From Bacteroidales bacterium (lineage in GTDB: Bacteria; Bacteroidota; Bacteroidia; Bacteroidales; UBA3824), in contig JAGCNK010000079.1 of NCBI GenBank assembly GCA_017645985.1, positions 1-5,659 on the forward strand: DNA of 5,659 bases. The letters are read 5' to 3'. A program made the position numbers and the translations under genes. Below the pieces are notes generated by a model that saw only the letters and a list, made by a program, of their open reading frames with translations, was not told where the DNA came from and did no database searches. Position 1 is the first letter of the stretch, and each line of letters starts with the position of its first letter. Below, piece by piece: positions 1-5,425 of this stretch.

Positions 1-318
1 GTAAACAGGCACAATTTCATGACCTTTGAGATACTTAGAATAGTTTTTCAAGTCGCCAGTAATCTGCAAACAGAGTTCACGAGTTGGGCAGAGCACAAGC
101 AACTGAGTATCTGCAACATCAACATCAAGCATATTAAGCACGGGCAAACCAAAAGCGGCGGTTTTGCCAGTACCAGTCTGCGCAAGAGCGATAAGGTCGC
201 GGTTTTGTGTTGTGATAAAAGGGACGGTCTTCTCCTGAATGGGGGTAAGGTTTTCAAAACCCATTTCAGTAACCGCGTCGATAATTTGCTTTTTCAAGCC
301 GGTTTCTTCGAATGTCAT
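1..318 (-). CDS. DEAD-box ATP-dependent RNA helicase, N-terminal part (cut by window edge)
   Basis: Reading the minus strand from ATG at 318-316 gives 106 uninterrupted codons to base 1, so the gene continues to the left. It starts MTFEETGLKKQIIDAV and shows the first helicase motifs in order: the Q motif (F21 to Q28, FENLTPIQ), Walker A/motif I AQTGTGKT at residues 46-53 and motif Ia PTRELCLQ at 78-85. The DEAD and SAT motifs and the second RecA domain would lie outside the window. Proteins of this family use ATP to open short RNA duplexes in ribosome assembly, mRNA decay or cold adaptation; which of these applies cannot be told from the N-terminus. The start lies about 25 codons before the Q motif, as is usual for short bacterial DEAD-box proteins. 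There is no Shine-Dalgarno sequence; the start is preceded by an AT-rich stretch, as in Bacteroidota. The gene diverges from the large adhesin gene. Plus-strand and other minus-strand frames over this stretch are shadows. Confidence 0.95.
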   Translation of the reverse strand, partial: MTFEETGLKKQIIDAVTEMGFENLTPIQEKTVPFITTQNRDLIALAQTGTGKTAAFGLPVLNMLDVDVADTQLLVLCPTRELCLQITGDLKNYSKYLKGHEIVPVY

Positions 319-343
319 TTTGTATAATTATTTTAGATGAAGA

Positions 344-406
344 GCCTTTCCCCTGTAATAAAAAGGCAACAGCCCTCTCACCCAAAAAAAATTCGACACG
401 GGGAAA
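344..406 (-). promoter_or_regulatory. Helicase 5' leader with two mutually exclusive stems
   Basis: In plus-strand coordinates, GCCTTT (344-349) is complementary to AAAGGC (362-367), and TTTCCCC (347-353) is complementary to GGGGAAA (400-406). The two pairings share bases 347-349, so only one can form fully at a time. In the mRNA the shared strand, GGGGAAAGGC, lies about 25-35 nt before the start codon. This could be a switchable leader; leaders that control DEAD-box genes by temperature or autoregulation are known in other bacteria. It is not a recognised riboswitch, and stems of 6-7 bp can arise by chance. Confidence 0.3.
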
Positions 407-435
407 CGCTCGAAATATTCCTTAAATTGCGGCTG

Positions 436-443
436 CAAAATTA
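436..443 (-). promoter_or_regulatory. Bacteroidota-type -7 box for the helicase gene
   Basis: Read on the minus strand this is TAATTTTG, an exact match to the Bacteroidota -7 consensus TAnnTTTG, followed by CAGCC. The expected -33 position, about 20 bases further upstream, has only a T-rich stretch (GATTTTC) rather than a clean TTTG. A start of transcription near 429 would give a leader of about 110 nt before the helicase ATG. Confidence 0.6.
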
Positions 444-523
444 GAGATTATTTTATCTTTTTGAAAATCGGAATGTTAAATAATAAAGATGTTTGAGTTA
501 ATGAATAACTCTCAAAAAAACAC

Positions 524-531
524 TATTTTTG
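524..531 (+). promoter_or_regulatory. Candidate -7 box for the adhesin gene
   Basis: TATTTTTG matches TAnnTTTG exactly and is followed by CAACC. A TTTG lies at 492-495, but 28 bases upstream is longer than the usual spacing for a -33 box. A perfect 6-bp inverted repeat, GAGTTA (495-500) with TAACTC (506-511), sits just upstream and could be an operator. If used, this promoter would give the adhesin mRNA a leader of about 305 nt that includes the structured region at 652-772. No better promoter was seen closer to 845. Confidence 0.4.
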
Positions 532-640
532 CAACCCTATATCCCCTATTCCGTATATTATCAAAACAAATTATAAAACATATAAAGCAACACAGTAAAA
601 CATTAAAAAACATATAGTTAACATAAAATATTAATCTTAA

Positions 641-823
641 CGCCTGATTCACGTAATCAAAAATCTGCAAAATTTTAGGTATTATGAGTTCGGCGCGAAA
701 GGTTCACGCTTTGTTGGCGTGAACCGTATCGTGCTATTCGATACCGAGGTTTTTGCAGATACCCTGATTACGGATAAGTACATAGAATACGGTTACACGC
801 CATATTTTGTATATTCCAATTAG
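641..823 (+). pseudogene. Open, protein-like frame without ATG; possible 3' gene remnant
   Basis: After an in-frame TAA at 638-640, one plus-strand frame stays open for 60 codons to TAG at 821-823. It has no ATG, only weak alternatives such as CTG, ATT or GTG. The later part reads like a real protein: RFVGVNRIVLFDTEVFADTL, then ITDKYIEYGYTPYFVYSN at the end. No family is recognised. It could be the 3' end of a decayed gene, a small gene with a non-ATG start, or chance, because this stretch is GC-richer and coincides with the palindrome at 652-772. It ends 21 bases before the adhesin ATG and is out of frame with it. Confidence 0.25.
652..772. repeat. 121-bp nested palindrome with two inner hairpins
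   Basis: The outer arms pair CGTAATCA (652-659) with TGATTACG (765-772), and ATCTGCAAAA (663-672) with TTTTGCAGAT (751-760), with 3 and 4 unpaired bases between the two arm segments. Inside are two perfect hairpins in a row: GGTTCACGC (701-709) with GCGTGAACC (717-725), a 9-bp stem with a 7-base loop, and GTATCG (726-731) with CGATAC (739-744). The part from about 690 is clearly richer in GC than its AT-rich surroundings. TGATT at 645-649 could compete with 765-769 for the same partner. The element could be a structured RNA leader, a REP-like or small mobile palindromic element, or a protein-binding region. No target-site duplication was seen. Confidence 0.6.
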
Positions 824-844
824 GTATCTAAAATACAATACATT

Positions 845-3800
845 ATGAGAAAATCAAACTTATTAATGCTGCTATGGGCAGTATTGTTGGTAACGCTTTT
901 ACCCATCAACAAAACATTTGGACAAGAGGCATACGCAGTATTTGCAGATGGAACTCTAACTCTCAAATACGATGATCAAAGACCAACTAATGCCTATTCA
1001 ATAAGGAGTAGTTATAATAATGGTTGGTCTTCTATTAAAACAAGGATCACCAAAGTAGTATTCGCCGATTCGTTTAAAGATTATCCAGTAACAAGTTGTT
1101 ATGATTGGTTTTCTGGATGCAATAATCTTACTGAAATTGTTGGAATGGAAGACAACCTCAATACTGCAAATGTTAGCGATATAAGTTATATGTTTTATGA
1201 CTGTTACAATCTTACAAGCCTTGATTTGAGCGGATTTGACACTAAGAATGTTACGAGTATGAGTTGTATGTTCTACGATTGTAGCAAACTGAAAACAATT
1301 TATGTAGGAGATAATTGGACAACAGATAATGTGACAGATTCATATTACATGTTTGTTAGTTGCGACAAATTATACGGTAGTAATGGATCCACCCCTTACG
1401 ACTACGAATTAACAGATAAAACTTACGCTAAAATAGATGGAGGAGAAACTTCACCTGGATATTTAACTAAATCAGGAGAAGAACCTTTTGTAAGTGATGC
1501 TTACGCAATATTAGATAATGGAACATTGACTTTTTACTATGGGAAAAACAAACCTGATAATGCGTTAGAAATTGTAGAAATCGGAGAAAGTTACACAGAT
1601 TGGAAATCTGATGTTACGAAAGTAGTTTTTAATGAATCATTCAAAAGCTTTAAACCGAAAAACTGCAAGTATTGGTTTGATGAGTGCGCTAATCTTACCG
1701 AAATTATTGGTATGAAAGATAATCTTAACACGCAAAATGTTACAAATATGAGTTATATGTTCTACAATTGTAGCAAACTTACAAGTCTTGATTTGAGCGG
1801 ATTTGATACTCAGAATGTTACAAATATGAGTTTCATATTTAGTGGTTGTAGTAAACTTAAAACAATTTATGTAGGAGATGATTGGACAACAGATAATGTG
1901 ACAGATTCATATAGCATGTTTGATAGATGCTACAAACTATATGGAGGAAAAGGAACAACTATTTACGATTGTCAATTAGATTTTCTTTGGGATAGACAAT
2001 CCACAGATAAAACATACGCCATAATAGATGGAGGAGAAACATCACCTGGATATTTAACAAAATCAGGAGAAGAACCTTTTGTTTGTGATGCATACGCAGT
2101 ATTAGATAATGGAACATTAACTTTCTACTATGGCAAAAACAAACCGGATAATGCGTTAGATATTGGAGAAGTGGGCATTGGTGGATATTACGCGGATTGG
2201 AAATCAAATGTTACCAAAGTAGTTTTTAATGAATCTTTTAAAAACTATAAACCCAAAAACAGCCATAATTGGTTTAATAGCTGTAATAACCTTACAGAAA
2301 TAGAAGGTATGAAAGAAAACCTTAATACCTCTGATGTTAAGAATATGAGCGGTATGTTTTATGATTGCAAAAAACTTACAAACCTCGATTTAAGCGGATT
2401 TGATACTAAGAATGTTACACGCATGGACTCTATTTTTGGTAATTGTAGTAGCCTTACCAATATTGATTTGAATACTTTTGATATTAAGAATGTTACAAAT
2501 ATGAGTAAAATGTTCTATGGTTGTAGCAGTCTTACAAGCCTTGATCTAAGCGAATTTGACACTAAGAATGTTACAAGTATGAATGAAATGTTCGGTTATT
2601 GTCGTAAACTTAAAACAATTTATGTAGGAGATAATTGGACAACTGATAATGTAACGGGTTCTTATAGAATGTTTGACAGATGCTACCAACTATACGGCAG
2701 TAAAGGTACAAACATTTACGACTTCGAATTAACTGATAAAACATACGCCAAAATAGATGGAGGAGAAACTGCTCCGGGTTATTTAACAAAATCAGGAGAA
2801 GAGCCTTTTGTTTGTGATGTATACGCATTATTAGAAAATGGAATATTAACTTTTTACTATAACAAAAACAAACCTGATAATGCGATAGAAATTGGTGAAG
2901 TTGGGAGTGATTATTACTACGCTAATTGGAAACCAAATGTAACCAAAGTAGTATTTAATGAATCTTTTAAAAACTTTAAACCCAAAAACAGCAAAAATTG
3001 GTTTAATAGCTGTAATAACCTTACAGAAATAGAAGGTATGAAGGAAAACCTTAATACCTCTGATGTTAAGAACATGAGCAATATGTTTTATGGTTGCAAC
3101 AATCTTTCAAGTCTTGATTTGAGTGGATTTGACACTAAGAATGTTACAAGTATGAATGAAATGTTCGGTTATTGTCGTAAACTTAAAACAATTTATGTAG
3201 GAGATAATTGGGCAACTGATAATGTTACATCTTCATATAGTATGTTTTATGACTGTAATGACCTAATTGGAGAAAAAGGTACCTCATATAATTCTCAAAA
3301 CACTGATAAGAAATATGCCATAATAGATGGTGGAGAATCTGCTCCGGGTTATCTAACTAAACTTGCACCCATCTCTATTGCAATAGAAACAGCACCACAA
3401 AAAGAATATATTGAAGGAGAAAAATTAAATCTTTCCGGCGGTGAATTGTTGATAACTTACAACAACTCCACAACCGAAAAAGTAGCATTAAGCAAGGCAA
3501 CAATATCTGGTTTCGACAACACAAAAATCGGTGAGCAAATAATAAAGGTGTCGTTTCTTGATTTGGAAACAGAGTTTAAAATAATAGTAGCTGCAAAATC
3601 TCCTGTTTCAATAGAGATATCTACTTTACCCACCAAGTTAGAATATATTATAAAAGAAGACCTTGACTTAACTGGCGGTGAATTGTTGGTAACTTACAAC
3701 AACTCCACTACTGAAAAAGTAGAATTAAGCAAAGCGATAATTTCTGGATTTGACAATAAAAAATATGGCGAACAGACTATAAAGGTGTCGTATCTTGGGT

Positions 3801-5023
3801 TAGAAACTTCGTTCATAGTTTCAATCGCCATTAAACCTATCGCAATAGCAATAGCCTATTATCCTCAAATTTCATACGTTGAAGGTGAAAATTTCTCGCC
3901 AGCAAATGGCTCTTTGAGAGTTATTTACAACAATAGCAAAATTGATACAGTTGCTCTTTCGGTCGCAGTGGTTGAAGGTTACAATCCCCAAAAGATTGGG
4001 GAACAAATACTTACCATCAGTTATCTCAACCTTACAACAGAGCTGAAAGTTAACGTTAACCCAAAGCAAAACATCAATCCATATTTAGAGCCTAAATTGG
4101 TGGTCAACATATACTACATATCTTCGTTTGAAGAACTCTTCTGGTTTATGTTTGATGTAAACCACGGAGATGTAAAAGCAAATGCCGCATTGGTTAACGA
4201 CATTATCATAAATAAGGATTGCCTCAAACGCGTTACCGCAATGCTAAATACCACATCAAAAGCCGCTGCCGCATTTGCCACTTGGCAACCCATCGGCACT
4301 CCCGAAAACCCATATCGGGGAACTTTTGATGGTCAGGGACACACCATTTCGGGTTTATATATCGATGATAATACAACAAACAATGTAGGTCTTTTTGGCA
4401 ACGTAGCACCCGAAGCCGTTATCAAAAATCTTGGTGTAACCGACTCGTACATAGCCGGTAACGAAAACGTAGGCGCAATCTGCGGCAAATCAGAAGGCAC
4501 TGTGGTTAATTGCTATACAGTATCTGAGGTAAAAGGCAGCAAAAATGTGAATCCTCTTGTAGGCGCAAAAGAAACCGTCGCCGTGGTAGAAAACTGCTAT
4601 TACCTTGCTGAAACACCCGTAGCCAATGACCCATGCGCCAAAACTGCCGAAGAGTTTTTATCGGGTAATGTTGCTCAATTGCTTTCGCAAGGTGCTGTTG
4701 TCAATGGCGTAACCTACTCTGGCGAAACATTTGCTGGCGTTACCGAATTGCCTGGCACAGATATTATTCCTCAGCCCGAAAACAATGACAATCCCTCTAC
4801 ACCAATATCCTCTATATCTGAGAATAACATCAAAGTCTGGTCATACAATCACACCATCTACATAGAAAACGCTCCTGCCGACACCAAATACACTATCATC
4901 GACCTTAACGGTAGAATAATAACAACTTCAACAACAAAATCTACAAGAGAAGAAATCAATACCAACAAATCGGGTATAATGATTTTAAATATTGGCAATC
5001 AATCATTTAAAATCACCCAATAA
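845..5023 (+). CDS. Secreted multidomain surface protein: BspA/DUF285 leucine-rich modules, Ig-like domains, GLUG-like region, T9SS sorting domain
   Basis: This is a 1392-residue protein, probably a cell-surface adhesin. Residues 1 to about 26 form a Sec signal peptide (basic MRKS, hydrophobic LLMLLWAVLLVTLL, likely cut near TFG/Q27); there is no lipobox cysteine. Residues 29-839 hold four large modules, each opening with a version of AYAVLDNGTLTFYY, then DUF285 repeats (MFYDC, LTSLDLSGFDTKNVTSM), and closing with IDGGETSPGYLTK. I count 18 (M/I/W)FxxC caps, distributed 4, 4, 6 and 4. Residues 843-1073 are three group-3 bacterial Ig-like (Big_3) domains with the marks GGELLITYNNSTTEKV and GEQIIKVS. 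Residues about 1145-1255 (WQPIGTPENPYRGTFDGQGH, GLFGNV, NCYTV) resemble the GLUG family. After a Pro/Asn-rich linker, residues 1327-1392 match a T9SS type A C-terminal domain (IIDLNGRI, SGIMILNI, final KITQ). The start is fixed by the signal peptide; there is no Shine-Dalgarno sequence. BspA-like proteins of this type bind host matrix or other cells; the ligand here is unknown. Confidence 0.93.
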   Translation: MRKSNLLMLLWAVLLVTLLPINKTFGQEAYAVFADGTLTLKYDDQRPTNAYSIRSSYNNGWSSIKTRITKVVFADSFKDYPVTSCYDWFSGCNNLTEIVGMEDNLNTANVSDISYMFYDCYNLTSLDLSGFDTKNVTSMSCMFYDCSKLKTIYVGDNWTTDNVTDSYYMFVSCDKLYGSNGSTPYDYELTDKTYAKIDGGETSPGYLTKSGEEPFVSDAYAILDNGTLTFYYGKNKPDNALEIVEIGESYTDWKSDVTKVVFNESFKSFKPKNCKYWFDECANLTEIIGMKDNLNTQNVTNMSYMFYNCSKLTSLDLSGFDTQNVTNMSFIFSGCSKLKTIYVGDDWTTDNVTDSYSMFDRCYKLYGGKGTTIYDCQLDFLWDRQSTDKTYAIIDGGETSPGYLTKSGEEPFVCDAYAVLDNGTLTFYYGKNKPDNALDIGEVGIGGYYADWKSNVTKVVFNESFKNYKPKNSHNWFNSCNNLTEIEGMKENLNTSDVKNMSGMFYDCKKLTNLDLSGFDTKNVTRMDSIFGNCSSLTNIDLNTFDIKNVTNMSKMFYGCSSLTSLDLSEFDTKNVTSMNEMFGYCRKLKTIYVGDNWTTDNVTGSYRMFDRCYQLYGSKGTNIYDFELTDKTYAKIDGGETAPGYLTKSGEEPFVCDVYALLENGILTFYYNKNKPDNAIEIGEVGSDYYYANWKPNVTKVVFNESFKNFKPKNSKNWFNSCNNLTEIEGMKENLNTSDVKNMSNMFYGCNNLSSLDLSGFDTKNVTSMNEMFGYCRKLKTIYVGDNWATDNVTSSYSMFYDCNDLIGEKGTSYNSQNTDKKYAIIDGGESAPGYLTKLAPISIAIETAPQKEYIEGEKLNLSGGELLITYNNSTTEKVALSKATISGFDNTKIGEQIIKVSFLDLETEFKIIVAAKSPVSIEISTLPTKLEYIIKEDLDLTGGELLVTYNNSTTEKVELSKAIISGFDNKKYGEQTIKVSYLGLETSFIVSIAIKPIAIAIAYYPQISYVEGENFSPANGSLRVIYNNSKIDTVALSVAVVEGYNPQKIGEQILTISYLNLTTELKVNVNPKQNINPYLEPKLVVNIYYISSFEELFWFMFDVNHGDVKANAALVNDIIINKDCLKRVTAMLNTTSKAAAAFATWQPIGTPENPYRGTFDGQGHTISGLYIDDNTTNNVGLFGNVAPEAVIKNLGVTDSYIAGNENVGAICGKSEGTVVNCYTVSEVKGSKNVNPLVGAKETVAVVENCYYLAETPVANDPCAKTAEEFLSGNVAQLLSQGAVVNGVTYSGETFAGVTELPGTDIIPQPENNDNPSTPISSISENNIKVWSYNHTIYIENAPADTKYTIIDLNGRIITTSTTKSTREEINTNKSGIMILNIGNQSFKITQ
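929..3361 (+). repeat. Four tandem modules of about 540-730 bp inside the adhesin gene
   Basis: Module starts are at 929, 1499, 2090 and 2819, and the last ends at 3361 (residues 29-218, 219-415, 416-658 and 659-839; 190, 197, 243 and 181 residues). The similarity is visible in DNA as well as protein. For example, the stretch beginning AAAACAATTTATGTAGGAGA recurs at 1292, 1859, 2613 and 3185. Modules 3 and 4 share nearly identical blocks, around 2271-2342 with 3001-3072, and 2569-2638 with 3139-3209. Such identity points to recent duplication or gene conversion, and makes the region prone to further recombination and to assembly error. Confidence 0.9.
2354..2587 (+). repeat. Exact 78-bp (26-residue) leucine-rich repeat units in module 3
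   Basis: The (M/I)F caps fall at nucleotides 2354, 2432, 2510 and 2588, exactly 78 bp apart (residues 504, 530, 556 and 582). Each unit reads like MFYDCKKLTNLDLSGFDTKN followed by VTxM. This matches the 26-residue bacterial surface protein repeat described for DUF285 proteins. Module 3 has two more units than modules 1, 2 and 4, which explains most of its extra length. Confidence 0.85.
3371..4063 (+). repeat. Three tandem group-3 bacterial Ig-like domain repeats
   Basis: The repeats cover residues 843-918, 919-998 and 999-1073. Repeats 1 and 2 are very close in DNA: the stretch from GGCGGTGAATTGTTG at 3437 recurs at 3675 with only a few changes over about 59 bases. Repeat 3 has diverged (GSLRVIYNNSKIDTV in place of GGELLITYNNSTTEKV). 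Each ends with the GEQ...Y/F-L-L motif typical of Big_3. Such domains usually act as a stalk between the cell-surface anchor and the binding modules. Confidence 0.8.
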
Positions 5024-5039
5024 CCGTCTGGAAGACGGT
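5023..5039. repeat. Small hairpin starting at the adhesin stop codon
   Basis: ACCGTCT (5023-5029) pairs perfectly with AGACGGT (5033-5039) around the 3-base loop GGA. The first base of the stem is the last base of the TAA stop. The stem has no T-run after it, so it is not a terminator on its own. It may protect the mRNA 3' end or be a small dispersed palindrome. Confidence 0.6.
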
Positions 5040-5047
5040 ATCTCTAT

Positions 5048-5094
5048 AACCCCGGACATTGAGCCGCACCGCGGCGACGATGTCCGGGGTTTTT
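5048..5094 (+). terminator. Strong intrinsic terminator of the adhesin gene
   Basis: AACCCCGGACAT (5048-5059) pairs perfectly over 12 bp with ATGTCCGGGGTT (5080-5091). A second stem, GCCGC (5063-5067) with GCGGC (5071-5075), stacks inside the loop. The T-run 5090-5094 follows directly on the plus strand. It starts 25 bases after the stop codon, as expected for a monocistronic transcript ending here. Confidence 0.88.
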
Positions 5095-5134
5095 CACCAA
5101 TAGTGGGTCGGTACTGAGAGTGCACGGTACACCC

Positions 5135-5283
5135 CTATTCCCCCTCAATCACCTTCATCTCTACTTCGTGTTTTGATGTTGATTTGTTGTAATTTATTCC
5201 GCAAAGAACTATTGTTTTTAGATTTTGAGTTCGATGATGTAGTCTAACACCTCACTTTCACATAACAACAAAACTCCATATTT
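5135..5283 (-). pseudogene. Remnant of a PD-(D/E)XK / AAA-ATPase-like protein C-terminus
   Basis: On the minus strand one frame ends with KTIVLCGINYNKSTSKHEVE and MKVIEGE before TAG at 5137-5135. This resembles the last strand and tail of PD-(D/E)XK nuclease-like domains (PDDEXK_9, formerly DUF1703) that follow AAA-ATPase-like domains in many Bacteroidales proteins. Just upstream, in another frame, is ESEVLDYIIELKI (from about 5253 to 5221), which looks like the conserved ELK core of the same fold, followed at once by a stop. In intact proteins some tens of residues separate these two parts. An internal deletion with frameshift therefore seems likely. No start codon or ATPase part is left: upstream the frame is closed by a stop at 5286-5284. 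Family assignment is from memory of the motif and is moderate. Confidence 0.5.
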
Positions 5284-5316
5284 TTACCCCATTGGCTCAG
5301 TTATTAAATCGGATAA

Positions 5317-5382
5317 TTGGCTGTAACTATAAAAAATTTCATAGTTACAGCCAACTATTTTTTTAATACGTGGCTGTAACTA
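5317..5382. promoter_or_regulatory. Probable operator: three copies of TGGCTGTAACTA
   Basis: TTGGCTGTAACTAT (5317-5330) and ATAGTTACAGCCAA (5341-5354) form a perfect 14-bp inverted repeat with a 10-base AT spacer. A third copy, TGGCTGTAACTA, lies in direct orientation at 5371-5382. The two direct copies start 53 bp apart, about five helical turns, and the third covers the expected -33 region of the promoter at 5393-5400. This is the layout of a dimer site plus a half-site for a regulator of the downstream ATPase gene. As an alternative, the palindrome followed by seven Ts (5357-5363) could act as a plus-strand terminator, but no gene upstream would need it. Confidence 0.6.
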
Positions 5383-5392
5383 ATATTTTTTG

Positions 5393-5400
5393 TATATTTG
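5393..5400 (+). promoter_or_regulatory. Bacteroidota-type -7 box for the AAA ATPase gene
   Basis: TATATTTG matches TAnnTTTG exactly and is followed by CAGC. Transcription would start near 5407, giving a short leader of about 20 nt before the ATG at 5426. No clear TTTG is present at -33; that place is taken by the third TGGCTGTAACTA copy, which suggests that a bound regulator helps or blocks the polymerase there. Confidence 0.7.
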
Positions 5401-5425
5401 CAGCGTGGTATCAAAACTTAATATT

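Noticed and set aside
19..327. Plus-strand open frame of 102 codons over the left end, and a 69-codon minus-strand frame at 48-257
   Set aside because: Both lie on top of the DEAD-box helicase reading frame, which has clear Q, Walker A and Ia motifs; their own translations show no family features.
652..772. The nested palindrome considered as a MITE or insertion sequence end
   Set aside because: No target-site duplication was found at its borders and no transposase remnant is recognisable; without copy number data it is kept only as a palindrome.
806..832. TTTG at 806-809 with TATCTAAA at 825-832 as a promoter right before the adhesin
   Set aside because: The -7 match lacks the TTTG part, the spacing is only 15 bases, and it would leave a leader of just a few bases.
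2354..2665. Regular 78-bp repeats considered as a CRISPR-like array
   Set aside because: The repeats are in frame, coding, of 26-residue leucine-rich type, and have no constant-repeat/variable-spacer pattern.
1959..2828. Minus-strand open frames at 1959-2207 and 2610-2828 with similar translations (HHKQKVLLLILLN and HHKQKALLLILLN)
   Set aside because: They resemble each other only because they are antisense to the same repeated stretch of the adhesin modules; they are shadows.
3872..4299. Minus-strand open frames at 3872-4069 and 4114-4299
   Set aside because: Antisense to the Ig-like and GLUG-like parts of the adhesin, without promoter or recognisable protein features.
5111..5125. GTACTGAGAGTGCAC, the same 15 bases as recalled from the pUC vector lacZ-side region; considered as vector contamination
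   Set aside because: The match stops on both sides within one base (vector flanks as recalled differ), and the surrounding DNA is continuous Bacteroidales-like sequence, so chance is the better explanation.
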